A DNA stretch of 64,000 nucleotides from Sycobia sp. Sy_11 (GCA_018907035.1 JACCIC010000001.1:1277001-1341000); one strand, 5' to 3'. Shown: positions 14,244-25,499, counted from the first letter of the stretch. Made by a program: numbers and translations. The notes: a model not told the origin generated them from the sequence alone.

Positions 14244-15754
14244 AGAAGGCGGCAAGCGAGACGTCGTGCGAATTACGCATCATAAGGCGTAACAGAAGCT
14301 CAAAAGGCGAGGGGATGATAAGAAAAAAGTGACAATGAGAAATACACAAAGAGCATGCCTTCGTCGCCTACTATTGTATATATTTTTTACATACGTTTGC
14401 AAGGCGTTAAATGCATTGTCAGAGAAGATTTGAGTAGGTTATACCTTGGTGAGAGGTTAGTTCGTGCGGAATTCACATCTATAACCAACACAGTTGCAAT
14501 GTATGATTGTGAAACTGTTTATTAGTAGCTTGGACGTGTGCGCATAAACTTTTAGTAATATTTAAGTAGGCTGAATCCGCTGAGAATTAGTAATGTTTTA
14601 CGGAGACGTAAATTTCGTGATTTTTTACGAAATCCATAGAAATATTTCGGATCTGTAAGAAGCATGTTCTTTTTTTTATTTTTAACGCCCTCCCGTAACT
14701 CTGGTATTGCCTTGGAATGGAATTTTAATATTGTAATTCGAACATAGTTAACTCGAGCCCAAGCCAATAATCAGGCGTTTTCTCCTAAAAGATTCATATA
14801 CAACAATAAAGACAGGTTCAGTGACCTCCGCGGTTTGCGCAACGCGTTGGCGCGCTGCTTATCTGTAAATAGTATGACATCGTACGTTAGATTCGTTAAA
14901 AAAAAAAAAAAAACGTCTCGTGAAAGAAGACTTGTGATGGATATGAATAACTTTGCATTCTATTCTAGATGTTTATTCAACATTACTGTGTTTTTTAGGA
15001 CACGTGATTCTGGATGATGTGCTTTCGTTAATATCGATAAGGAGTAATTATTCTATTTTTCATCTGAAAACATTTTTGTAATGACAATGGTTTATTGCAT
15101 ATTTAGGATTTCATTAGAAAATAATTTTTAATGATATAGAAATGCTGCGTGAAAATTTTCTTACAATTTAATCCAATGGGAATTGGTTTCTGAATATCAT
15201 TAATAAATGAATTTTAAAAACTTTGATTGCAAAACAGTTAATCTTCTATAAAACTCATATTTCAGAAAATAAAATCAATAAATTTCTCATCCAGTATTCT
15301 GATGAAAAATTGTAAACATTTTCGTATATTAATTGATACAGAACACATTGACAAGACGATTAATCATGTAAATTATAATTAATTTTAATCTTAAAGTATT
15401 GACTACATTTTTTTTATAAAACACTTAAACTATGTTTCTATCTCGTATTTCTGAAAATTATATATATATACAACATAATTGATTACAAATAATTCTATAA
15501 ACAATATACAAATTAATACATGATTTCCTATCACAGCCATTTATGAATGAATAACGTAAAGTGAAACGAAGTTTTCGAATTCACGTTATCACGTTTTTGA
15601 TCTACAAATCGTCGAAGCGTTAAAAATCTTGGATCGATCGGCGCCTACGCATCATATGTATCGAGCGTACATCGCCGGGTATCGATCGTGCCCCATATCG
15701 GTATCTCTTTTGTAATTCTACGTTATGTGTTTCAAAATTATTAGTATTATTATT
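14241..15754. other. Non-coding, AT-rich, left of duplicated element A
   Basis: Nothing recognised except a poly(A) run at 14898-14913. GC content rises from about 15.6 kb. Confidence 0.7.
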
Positions 15755-16088
15755 ATTATAATTTCACGCTCGCAATAATAGCTCCACCCCTCGCCCCTTC
15801 GTGATTAGCGAGTCGCGCGAATAATACCCTCTGCACTCAGCTCCCCTCCCCCTCTGCAGCCCGCCGTCGGCACTAACAATCGGATCGCTCGTTCGCCACG
15901 CGCACCTGTACGCCGCGCGAACGACGAGGGAGGTTAAATATACAAGATTAAATATAAGCGTACGCCCGAAAAAGAGCGCGCTCCCTGCCTCGCGTCGCCC
16001 TCGCTATCATACACGACGGCGCGGTCTTTCATTGAGACAGCGAGCGACGAGGAGCGTCCAGCTCGGGGGACGATAAGAAGCCGACCGT

Positions 16089-16132
<44 letters not shown>

Positions 16133-16210
16133 TTAGAGCGCAATTAACGGGGAATTCGGCCTGCTATCTGAATTACCGGGGATTTTGATTTTTATCGTGC
16201 CGCTGGATAA
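15755..16210 (+). repeat. Duplicated GC-rich non-coding element, copy A (downstream of the MATH-BTB gene)
   Basis: A diverged direct copy of 19117-19674. Blocks shared in the same order: GATTAGCG..CGCGAATAATA at 15803, CAATcGGaTCG..CGTTCrCC..GCACCTG at 15877-15908, GATAAGAAGCCG at 16072, and GCGCAATTAAC at 16138. The block order and strand are conserved while the intervening DNA differs, partly through a (TA)n array at 16093-16129. The shared blocks contain a GATA-factor consensus (GATAAG), an E-box (CACCTG) and a homeodomain-type AATTAA core. This would fit a duplicated cis-regulatory module, but a decayed transposon copy is also possible. Confidence 0.6.
16093..16129 (+). repeat. (AT)n microsatellite inside duplicated element A
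   Basis: About 37 bp, inserted between the GATAAGAAGCCG and GCGCAATTAAC blocks. Confidence 0.97.
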
Positions 16211-16469
16211 AAAAAAATTGCGCGGCGACAGTTAACGGACCGCGCGCACGTTACCCGTTTATCGGCTCGCCGACGAGTATGAGGTTTTTTTACGGGTACA
16301 ATTTCTCCGACGGCGCGCGAGAAGCGGCTGCAACGAAATCCCGAATTCCTCGCTCAATCCGACGGATGGTACGATGGCTTATTACTCGTGTATGGATTGG
16401 TCTCTGCTTAGAGCAGCGGGGCATTGACCAAAACTATATTATACTATAGAGTTCGTAATGCGTGACGCA
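16211..16469. other. GC-rich 3' flank of the MATH-BTB gene
   Basis: CpG-rich DNA immediately downstream of the stop codon. No canonical AATAAA is visible on the minus strand here; an AATATA variant lies about 35 bp past the stop, so the 3' end is undefined. Confidence 0.5.
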
Positions 16470-17405
16470 CTATGTATTGTGAGCCATTTTCGAGCTTAAG
16501 TATTTATACAGCCGAAACTTAGATTTTTCACGATCGGTCAAGTAACTCTTGGCCTTGATTGTCAAAGTGGCGAGTCCAAATCGGTCCCCCATCAACAACA
16601 GACTGTAAGCATTTTTCGTGTTTATGCACTTGCTAATCTCCACCGAGCAGTAAGACAGTATTTCAAAGTCGATGAACTCATAATTTTCTGCAACGAGCAG
16701 GAAGTCTATGGAGTCCAGCCCCTTTATCGCGAGCTCGCCCTTGTACAGATAATTCAGGACAATCGGCATAAGTTCGAGCGGAATGTCGAGGATCGCGTAC
16801 GACTTTTTACTTGGATTCTCGTCGAACATCCTGCGAAATTTTGGACTCTTCGCCGAGAGGATGATTTTGTGACAGCGATACGTCTTGTTTCCAACCGACA
16901 GCTTCACGTCGTTCTCTATCTCATAGGTGACGATCGGCGCTTTTGGAACTGAATCGATGGCACAGTTTGAAACACCGACCTTCACCCCTAGTTCACAGAG
17001 AATGACGAGTTTGTCCCGATTCAACAGTTTATCCGCATCTTCCCAGTGAATGAACCTGTCGAAACCGTGGCACGGATTTTCCAAGCTTGTGATTTCCATC
17101 TCGCGCTTATTGACGAATTTGGGTCCGTCTTTACTTCTAATGGACATCTTTAGCTTCACCAGAGTTTTCGCTTTCGCATTACCGACGTAGCAGATATACA
17201 AGGATAGATAGTCCCTATACCTGTTCGTGATACCGCCAGGATACAAGTATAAATACCATTGAAAGTCGCTGTCGGGTATCGTGAAGTTCGACGAATTCAC
17301 GGAATCGCCAGGTTGATGATTGAGAAAGCTGTATCCAGTGATGTTCCACTCGCAACTATAGTTCAATATGCGCACGTCTGTATAGAGATGGTTATTACGA
17401 TTCAT
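16470..17405 (-). CDS. MATH-BTB domain protein, speckle-type POZ protein-like (311 aa)
   Basis: Likely substrate adaptor of a Cullin-3 ubiquitin ligase: in this family the MATH domain binds the substrate and the BTB/POZ domain binds Cul3 and dimerises. Seen in the translation: a MATH domain at about residues 16-143 (the CEWNITGYSF start, then RDYLSLYICYV, then HGFDRFIHW, ending in LVILCELGVKV) and a BTB domain at about 160-260 (NDVKLSVGNKTYRCHKIILSAKSPKFRRMF, here given as adjoining pieces NDVKLSVGNKTYRC and HKIILSAKSPKF, then YLYKGEL). A short BACK-like helical tail follows at 262-300. SPOP is about 374 residues; this protein lacks its C-terminal basic nuclear signal. By eye, the cleft Trp of SPOP (in its WGF motif) is His here while the Phe is kept, so substrate preference may differ. 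The start ATG has A at -3; the stop is TAG. The coding region has no intron, as in recently expanded insect MATH-BTB paralogs. The family call is secure; the orthology and substrate are unknown. Confidence 0.93.
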   Translation of the reverse strand: MNRNNHLYTDVRILNYSCEWNITGYSFLNHQPGDSVNSSNFTIPDSDFQWYLYLYPGGITNRYRDYLSLYICYVGNAKAKTLVKLKMSIRSKDGPKFVNKREMEITSLENPCHGFDRFIHWEDADKLLNRDKLVILCELGVKVGVSNCAIDSVPKAPIVTYEIENDVKLSVGNKTYRCHKIILSAKSPKFRRMFDENPSKKSYAILDIPLELMPIVLNYLYKGELAIKGLDSIDFLLVAENYEFIDFEILSYCSVEISKCINTKNAYSLLLMGDRFGLATLTIKAKSYLTDREKSKFRLYKYLSSKMAHNT

Positions 17406-17410
17406 AATGG

Positions 17411-17496
17411 CTGGAAATGGGTGGAAGAGAAAATAAATATGGTTTGTAAGTGGATAATTAATAATATTACATTCGATTCACATAAGAGTAATATAC
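17411..17496 (-). other. Candidate 86-nt intron in the 5' leader of the MATH-BTB gene
   Basis: Reading the minus strand towards the start codon, a donor AACCAG|GTATATTACT lies at 17497/17496. An acceptor with a pyrimidine run, CTCTTCCACCCATTTCCAG, ends at 17411, only five bases upstream of the ATG. The length suits a typical small insect intron. If it is spliced, the leader has an in-frame TGA and no in-frame upstream ATG, which supports 17405 as the start. A second donor-like site, AAGT|GTAAGTAT, lies farther upstream near 17694. This is inferred from sequence only. Confidence 0.5.
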
Positions 17497-17918
17497 CTGG
17501 TTGGCTAAACTCAAAGCACTGTACGTTTCGCAATCATCAAAATACTACTGTTCTAAAAGATTCAGTTCGACTGTATTATGTTTTTAGAGTTTTCCAGTTT
17601 ATCGCACCGTTGCCACGTTTCTTCCTTTTAATATGAATGTAAGAACTGAAATTTGTTAGTTCGATATAAATTACTTCTAGCTTGTAAAATATACTTACAC
17701 TTCTTAAAATTATCATATATCTGTAACTGTTCTTAAATTTATATTACAAGTGATACGAATATTATTTTGAGGCTCAATATTATTGTTTTGATCGTAATTT
17801 AATATTGCCTCGATTACGTTCACCATCATTGAAGAAAACTTCGACATTAAATTCATTCCCTAGAGAGACAGACGGACAGAGAGGGGGGAGAGAAAGACAG
17901 AGAAACAGACAGATAACT

Positions 17919-17979
<61 letters not shown>

Positions 17980-19116
17980 TAGAGGACGAGAGAGAAAACC
18001 CTATATATTTTCTTCTTGGGCCGCGTCCTGCTCAAACTGATTTGCAAGGAAGTTATAATAATTTTAGATGTATGTATACAAAGCTCCGTGGTTGCACATA
18101 ATGCTAATGTAAGAACAACAGACGGCATTTTCCTTGACGTGAAGGGAGGGGGAGAAGGAGTCTTCAATCAACCTTTTCAGATTCAGATAATGCTTAATCT
18201 TTGTGCAAAATTCAATTATGAATCAAAAATTAGCTCTTGTTATTTTTACGCTTGGCGTATCGTTTCTCTTAAATATTGTCAATGGTCTAAAGGAAAAATT
18301 AAATTTTGTAACAAAAACTCAAACAGAATTCCAGACCTAGATCAGTATTCATTATCGATGTCAATAAATATTATAAATAGCCAATCTTGTTTTTCGAGCT
18401 GTACATATTGAAGATGAATATGGCACGTACACATGCATATATCGCATTGATTGAAATAAAAGAAAATTCATTATTATTGCTCATTTAATTGATTTTTACA
18501 ATGACAGTAACGTATATGTACGTTGGAATTTCATGACAAAATCTTTGAAGAATCAAACAGTCTTGAATGTAATTTGATAAAATTTAATCCATGATAAATT
18601 GTATAGTAGATACCATTAATAATAAATTTAACCAAGAATTAATTACAAATCGGTAGATAAAATAAAACTGGTTTCAAAGAAAATTACGAAAATATTAATC
18701 ATATAGGACATTACTAACATAATTATTTATAGATTAATAATTCGTTAAGATATTTACACAAAACACTTGAAACATCGTACTATTGGCATACAATCTGAAA
18801 TGCTACAAATAATTTTAATACAGGAAGTCCATGAATGATGTAACAATATGATATATATGTATATAGTATGTAACTATTCCTGATGCGCTTGAAAATCAGC
18901 TTCGTAATCACCACTGGTGACAATATGTATATTTGTATACAGGGCCCCTTGCACATTGCAGATCGGGCGTATCGCGAGGCATCAGGCGCGCTTCCGTTCG
19001 TTCTACGCTTTATATTATACGAATATATACATACATATATACATGCATACACACACACATACGCACGCGGGCGCGCAGAACCAGACCAACAGGGCTCGGG
19101 AATCTCCACCCGACAA
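17497..19116. other. Upstream flank of the MATH-BTB gene, AT-rich
   Basis: Should hold the promoter. A TTCAGTT initiator-like site (minus strand, about 17650-17644) and a TTTATATC box (17670-17663) are present but only about 23 bp apart, slightly short for a TATA/Inr pair. No other gene. Confidence 0.5.
17923..17973 (+). repeat. (AG)n microsatellite
   Basis: About 51 bp, within a longer purine-rich stretch from 17865 to 17995, about 0.5 kb upstream of the MATH-BTB start. Confidence 0.97.
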
Positions 19117-19375
19117 TTATATTATTTCGCGCTTCGCGATAAAGCCTCTCTCGCTTGGAGATTAGCGGGCCACGCGAATAATATCCCTTAATAATCCCCC
19201 TCGCCGCACCCCTCACAATTGGGTCGACCGTTCACCGTGCACCTGATGTATACACACACAAGCGCGCGCGCGCGCTCGCGCGCATACGCGATCGATACAG
19301 TGAGAGAAGGGAAAATAATAATAAAGGAAACGAGCTCGCGCGCGGTCTAATTGCGTGGTGCGCGCGCTGACGATT

Positions 19376-19384
19376 TTATATATG

Positions 19385-19416
<32 letters not shown>

Positions 19417-19432
19417 CATATATATACATATA
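19376..19432 (+). repeat. Imperfect (TA)n with TACATA interruptions, inside duplicated element B
   Basis: TA-rich array that accounts for part of the length difference between copies A and B. Confidence 0.93.
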
Positions 19433-19579
19433 CACGCAGCCATTAATTAAGCGAGCGCGGGGCACTGGCTTCGGGAAAGATCGGCCGGACGAAGGAATTA
19501 TCAAGCCCGCGCGGTACGATAAGAAGCCGGTCGGAATTATTTCGCGCGCAATTAACAAGGGTCTCTTGGTTCGGGCTTT

Positions 19580-19598
19580 GGTGTGTGTGTGTGTGTGC
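19580..19598 (+). repeat. (GT)n microsatellite
   Basis: Short GT array continuing into GCGCGCGTGTGCGC, alternating purine/pyrimidine. Confidence 0.9.
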
Positions 19599-21045
19599 GC
19601 GCGTGTGCGCACCTCGTTCGCGAATTCTCGGGATTCGCGTCGATTTTGTTTTTGTCGCGCGCGGCTCGGCAAAGCGATTGGGGCCTCTTGCTTACGCATT
19701 TCTATATACTTTTATATACCGAGCCAACGGTACGCCGCGGAGCTCGAATCCTCCTTTCAACGAGATAGATTGTCCGATGATTTTTGTGCCTGTATGCGTG
19801 TATGTATGTAGACTATACTGGTGAATTACATTGTTATCTTGCTTCTATAATTCTATAAGACTTCCCTCGCGTCGATCGGCGTGTCCGATGCGCCGGGCAG
19901 ACGACGCGTCGGACGACCAGAAGCTTCAAAAGCGCAATACACACTTGTTCGTATAATGTACGAAATACCGCGAGATCCGCGATAAGCCCGACCGATTATG
20001 CTTTTTTGTACATCGGCGCTCAGGATGGCGAGTATTCCGCGCCACGCGAACGGGACCTCGGTTACACGCGTCGATGCAGTCGTGCATACTGCCTGTAGAG
20101 GGATACGGACTGCTTGGACCACGGGCCCCGTAGAGCCCAGAGCAGGAACGGAAACGGGACGATTCGCGCCTCTAAATGGACGTCTCAAGCCTGCTGATTC
20201 TGCGCCAAGTGGGAGGCATAATCCGTTACCCCCCCTCTCCGTACAAAGACAATTGTCGCCTTGATAATACAAACAAAAAAAAATATCTATCTTCGGTGAG
20301 CTCTCAGTAAGAATTTTATGTTCGATTCGTATAAAGAAAAGTATGATAAATATCTGTAATTCGAAGCTTCAATGTAAATCAACGAAAGGACGTACAATAG
20401 ACACGGCTCTGACAAAATGACGAAACAATTCGCTATCTCGTACCTGCACTACGCCACGTTATTCCCGCTGCATATACACGCAAAGCAATATTTGTTTCGC
20501 AGGTCTGCGCACGTGCGAGCCTTGTTTGACATTGAGGATTCGGAAAATTATTTAGCGCATTCGGCGCGCGAACGTCGGCTTTACAAACGAGATATTATAC
20601 GCATTAAATGTATTTCACGATTCGATCTAGCGCCGAGTTCGTTTTGACCGCAGTGCCATTTCGATTCGATCTCGATTACGCTCGCCCGCATCGGGGGAAA
20701 AGCCTCGCTCGACGATAAACTCACCCCCCCTCCCCGCCCCTCACCCGCCACAGAGTGGGTTCGCGTTGCGCCCCGCTTCGCGCGTATTTACCGGGCAATG
20801 AAACTAATTTTCTCGAAATACAAAGCCCACGGTGCCGATGGAAGAACAACAAACGTTCAGTATGGTTGGAAGGGCGATGAGTAGGCGGGGTGGAGCGAGA
20901 AGGGGAGGGGGCGATTTACGTACTAAATCGGCGAAAGGGGAAAGACAGACGCGGCACCTCGCCGCGTAATAGCCGCGGCGCGTTTTGACGTTGCACAACC
21001 CCTCCCCCCTCCTCCCGCCAAACTGTATAAATGCAGCTTCGACGA

Positions 21046-21051
<6 letters not shown>

Positions 21052-21092
<41 letters not shown>
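21052..21092 (+). repeat. (GA)n microsatellite
   Basis: About 41 bp in a CpG-rich island. Confidence 0.97.
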
Positions 21093-21095
<3 letters not shown>

Positions 21096-21545
21096 CTGCG
21101 AGCGGACGGAGCATTGAGTTTCTATATGATCCGGCGATCTCGGAGCGGCGCGGCGGGGCGTTTCGGCCGAGTGCGGTCCGCCGCGCTCTCCCTTTTCGAG
21201 CCGCGTCGACGCAATTAATCGCAAATCGGTCCGCGCGGTCGCCGCGACGAAAGGGGGTCACGTGCGCGGGACAGGGGAGGGTGGGGGATCGCTCGAGAGG
21301 GTATACTACTAGCGAAGATCGCGCGCGTATTGCTTTCATTGAAGATTAACGACACGCTCGAGCCCTTACACTTATAAGTACACGTGTGCGTGCGTGTGTG
21401 TGCGTGTGCGCCTGCCTCTGGGTCTGCACGCGCGCGCGTCTGTGTATGTGTGTGTGTGTGTGTGTGCGATAAAGCCAATCAACATATGAATATAGTCTGC
21501 GGGGTTGGGAGGATAAAAAGCGTGTCTCTGCGCTTTTGTGTCGAT

Positions 21546-21549
<4 letters not shown>

Positions 21550-21597
<48 letters not shown>

Positions 21598-21608
21598 TAT
21601 AGATATAG
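21550..21608 (+). repeat. (TA)n then (GATATA)n microsatellite
   Basis: TA array to about 21595, ending in AGATATAGATATAG. Confidence 0.95.
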
Positions 21609-21812
21609 AAAGGCATGATCAATCCCACCCCTCCACGAATCGGTGGGGCAATCGGCCATTTTAAGGCCGTCCGCTTATTACACCCCCTTTCGACGATCGA
21701 GCATTGTTTCGTTCGAAGGCGAGGGGATACAGAGGGGCTCGATTTAAGCTCGCATTATGATTTTGCGCTTCGTCGATCGAAAATTCTCGTTCTTCGTTCA
21801 TTATACATATAT

Positions 21813-21868
21813 ATAATATAATATAATATAATATAATATATTATAATATAATAATATAATATAATATA
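21813..21868 (+). repeat. (ATAAT)n pentanucleotide array
   Basis: About eleven imperfect ATAAT units with one phase change near 21840. AATAT-type satellites are known in insects; this is a short local array. Confidence 0.9.
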
Positions 21869-22928
21869 AAAGCGCGGACAGCCGAACCATTCTTTCGGAT
21901 GTAGAGGGGGTAGGGGTGATTCCCTGCGCCGCTCGGACAGGGAGAGAGGGGGAGGTGGCACGGACGAGTGAGTTTTGCGGATACTCTTCGCGCGTCTTCA
22001 CCCGCAAGGGTTGATGGAAAGGGGAGGCTGGGGTGATTTCGGGGGTACACAGGGGCGCGACCCAGGAGCGTTTAACGCGGCTTATACTTATTTTCACGTA
22101 CATATACGATGTATACTATATGTGTGCGCATATATATATATATATGAAGGCGCGCCCCGGTAAGCCTTCTCGAGTGCCGCCAGAGGAAACTGAAGAGTTC
22201 GACGCATCTGCTTTCGCAATCGAATCGTATAAGTGCCGTTGATTGTAGCTTTTAATGGAATATGCTGGAGTGACGGGCGATTGTTTTGGTCGCTGCAGGG
22301 GGTGATGGGGTTTGGGGCAGGGAGATCCGATTCCAGCGATGTTCATCGACGTTGAATGTACCATAGCGATCGTTGCGGATCCTTGTCTTAAAACAACAGA
22401 GATTTCTGTTTTGTCGCTCAAAAATGCCGTTATCCTCGTTCAGGATACCTGTGGTCGAATCGTGCAATTGGAATAATTCCCTTAGTTATATATCAAGAAA
22501 ACTCTGATCTAATCGAATCGCGCAAAAGGTACTCTGTAAGAATTTTTGTCATTCCCCATACTCTTTTCTCGGACGAATACTTAGGCATGCTTTACATTAG
22601 GTGTGTAATAGAAGATAATGCTGTTGATAGGCATCATGTTTATTCAAAAGGCAAAAATCAAGTTAAAATAATAAAATCGATACGTAACAGTTAGAAATTA
22701 ATTCCACTTTATAGTAATATATATTTTCATTGACTATTTCTTTTCACGTGCAATTATGATCGGACAGTAGGTACAATTTTTTATATGGTCATATTGAAGA
22801 TTAAGAAAATAATTTAAATGGCTAAAGAATCATTTAAACCAAATATATCATGTATTTAAATTCATTTCTCAATCTGAAAATTATGTTTTTGATTTTTTAC
22901 TAGCAATATATAAAATGAATAAAATAAT

Positions 22929-22930
<2 letters not shown>

Positions 22931-22980
<50 letters not shown>
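22931..22980 (+). repeat. (TA)n microsatellite
   Basis: About 50 bp; unusually for this window, it lies in AT-rich rather than GC-rich DNA. Confidence 0.97.
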
Positions 22981-22982
<2 letters not shown>

Positions 22983-24592
22983 TAACCAATTTTTACTTCC
23001 GTATATAGAAACCAGCATTGTAGGCTATAATCAGTTTGTTGATAATTTGTGACTATAGGCATAAATGAGACATGCAGATTTATAGAGTACTAACAAATTT
23101 ATGAAAAAATAATATTACGTTTCTAATGTAAAAGTTAAATCAATCACGACGAGCCATCAACCAATTTTTTTTGTCTTGAATTTTAATTCCCATCTCTGTG
23201 AATCTGGAAAGATTATTGCACGCCTGCTTTGCTTACAAACGCATTGAAATCTCTACAATGGATTATCATTATAAAAGAAGTATTAATAGAGCCATGACGA
23301 TAAATAATGTTACCAAATTATTCAAATTTCATCATTTAAATTTAAATTAAATTTATATTAAAATTGCAAATTATCGTAACACCGGCTGCTATATATTAAG
23401 CTTAAAAGTAATATAAGGTAAATGTCTATTGTGAGGAGATAAACAGTATTATTCAAGCTTATTCTTGTAAAACTATTCACATATATTTTTAAGAAGATTA
23501 GAATTATTTTTGTTCGCTCAAAAATCTAATTAAAAAACAGTTAATTTATATTTCAAATGAAAAGATTTTAAAAGAATATTATGTAAACGTAAAGCTTTAA
23601 TTTTTATATCAGGATAATTAATAATTCTTTATTGAACAACATAAAAAATATAGAAGAACCTAGAAGTGTATTTTTTAAAAATTATTTAAAATATCTTCTA
23701 AAACACCTTTATACTATACCGGGTGTTCCAAAATTAATTAGGCAGATCGCCATATCTGTATAGATTATGAGAATGTAAATGCAATAATAAAATTAACTTC
23801 AAATGGCTTTTGCTAGTTTTCGAGTTATTAACCAATATTTAATAACCAATCAAAAACGCAGAACTGGGATTTTCGGTCGAGAGGCTGGAACTAGAAAATG
23901 AAGGTGAAGACTCTCGTGGATTCCGAAAGAAATGAGCGGAAACGAGCAGCGATTGTTTTTTTTTCGATAGCGATTAAACTGAACGTGGTGAAAAAGTGAG
24001 AGAGAGAGAGGTCGGGAGAGGCATAGGTTCGGTCCTTCGTCGCGTCCGATTTCGGTCATAAATTTAGGCCCGGTGGGTCCAGCAATAATAAAACATGTGA
24101 AACATGCGTCCGCGCTCTGGGCACTCCGGACATCGAATTATACATTCAGCTCTGCCTAAGAAAACAACCATCGATGTTAGTCCGTGTAGTTTTTGTACAC
24201 GGACCACGGCGAGCATGGAAAGAAAGTGCGCAAAAAAGATGTTTCATATTTCTCTCTTTCCCTCTCTCTCATGCCAATGCCATATCCGCAGTTTTAAGTA
24301 TACGAGAGGGCGGACCGATGACCGCAACATCATAAGCTTTCTCGCTATCGAAAAAAATACAATCGGTGCTCGTTTCCGCCCATTTCTTTCAGAGTCCGCG
24401 CGAGTCTCCGCCTGCATTTTCGAGTTCCATCCTCTCGAGCGAAAATTCAAATCGAGCGTTCTTAATTGGTTATTCAACATTGGTTAACAACTCGTTACTT
24501 GAAGTTAGTTTCATTATTGCATTTACATTTCTAGAATCTATAGAAATATTGTAATCTGTCCAAGGAATTCTTGGACACTCGGTATATACAAC
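22981..24592. other. AT-rich DNA with a repeat relic, then a small GC-rich island at 23.85-24.45 kb
   Basis: Holds the GGGTGTTCC relic at 23716 and a TGTCCAA/TTGGACA inverted pair at 24557-24577 just outside the candidate MITE. No gene. Confidence 0.7.
23716..23835 (+). mobile_element. Transposon-end relic with an ACCGGGTGTTCC box
   Basis: ACCGGGTGTTCCAAAATTAA begins near 23719, followed by a stretch ending GCTAGTTTTCGAGTTATTAA. This GGGTGTTCC ... CGAG(T/A)TATT pattern is common at the ends of old repeats in hymenopteran genomes (recalled, not searched). No coding sequence is seen. Confidence 0.4.
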
Positions 24593-25145
24593 ATACAAGG
24601 TGTGCGATTTCAATCAACCACCATCATTACCTTGCTAATCTTGACCTGCTGTAGAAAAATTATCAAAATAAAAATGTTATGGAAGGAAGGGGGCTATTTT
24701 AGAAGAAGTTCGACTAGACATAACTTCGATCTTCAATTAACCCCGATCATATTTGTTTATTAAGAAGATCAAATTGGATCTATGTTCGGAAATGGATGGT
24801 TTTTTTATTATTGTCAATTTAATGTACGCGTGTTAATTTAGACAGCAATTGATTGAGTGAGGAAGAAAACTAAACATTACGATCGTCTGCCTATATACTG
24901 GAGCGTGTAAATTTAATTGAGAGTACCTTAACTTTCAAATAACTTTGAAAATAGCTTGCTCTGTTGGAAGCTTTTCCATTAAAGGCGATTCTTCACAGAC
25001 AAGTATTACGATGGATTAAAATATAATGAAGTTAATGTCTGGTTCACAATACACTCGGTGAAACATAATTAACAATTGGTATATATTTTATAAATAAATA
25101 TATGCAAATGAAAAAATATAATATTTTATTATATACACCTTGTAT
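24593..25145. mobile_element. Candidate MITE with 11-bp terminal inverted repeats
   Basis: ATACAAGGTGT at 24593-24603 is perfectly inverted as ACACCTTGTAT at 25135-25145, giving a 553-bp unit with no open reading frame of note. CAAGGTGT-type ends occur on several insect DNA transposon and retroelement relics. No clear target-site duplication was found, so the boundary is provisional. Confidence 0.4.
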
Positions 25146-25499
25146 CCTGTTTTAATTGGCGCACTGGACTCTCTTACAAATTGTGTGATTTAAGAAAAAA
25201 ATCAGGAGACGAATCTTTCCGAAACTAGGAAAAAACCAAGAAAAAACAAAATTATTCTCGAAGATCTGAAAGTACATCGTCGGCACGGGACTTTAATAAA
25301 ATCCTAGACGTACGAATTAAATCATTGATTCAAGTGCCCCCTTTGATGTTCCGAGTTTCTTCTAAAACCGCTTAGTTTGAGATAATCGTATGTGTATAAA
25401 TTAAAATTAAAAATTGTACTTACGTCGACTGTTTTCAATTACATTAATAAATATCTTTATCGATTTTACAGTCTTTATAATATAATATATTAACTAAAA

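Larger units (their letters stand above)
19117..19674 (+). repeat. Duplicated GC-rich non-coding element, copy B (upstream of the MATH-BTB gene)
   Basis: Partner of the element at 15755-16210. Shared blocks: ATTATATTATTTCGCGCTTC at 19117, GATTAGCGGGCCACGCGAAT at 19160, CAATTGGGTCGACCGTTCAC at 19215 followed by CGTGCACCTG, ACGATAAGAAGCCGGTCGGA at 19516, and GCGCAATTAAC at 19546. Similarity seems to continue weakly to about 19674. Copy B is about 90 bp longer between the GATTAGCG and GATAAG blocks because of (CG)n and (TA)n expansions. Together the copies bracket the MATH-BTB gene at a spacing of about 3.4 kb. Confidence 0.6.
19675..22930. other. CpG-rich island (to about 22.4 kb), non-coding
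   Basis: The longest GC-rich stretch in the window, with many CGCG motifs, C-runs and microsatellites. A minus-strand open frame of 139 codons at 19853-20272 has no recognisable domain and is probably chance in GC-rich DNA. Confidence 0.65.

Noticed and set aside
14125..14349. Frames rich in Ser-Leu or Arg-Glu repeats (also 17853, 20916, 36258, 42869, 49958, 52441, 58328)
   Set aside because: Direct translations of (CT)n/(GA)n microsatellites.
15529..15542. TATCACAGCCATTT, matching the start of the miR-2/miR-13 family
   Set aside because: No complementary arm in the flanking 100 bases to form a precursor hairpin, so a chance 14-mer.
17644..17670. TATA box plus initiator for the MATH-BTB gene
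   Set aside because: Spacing is shorter than usual and both motifs are common in AT-rich DNA; kept only as a remark.
19853..20272. 139-codon minus-strand frame
   Set aside because: No motif recognised; GC-rich background makes such a length plausible by chance. RNA evidence would be needed.
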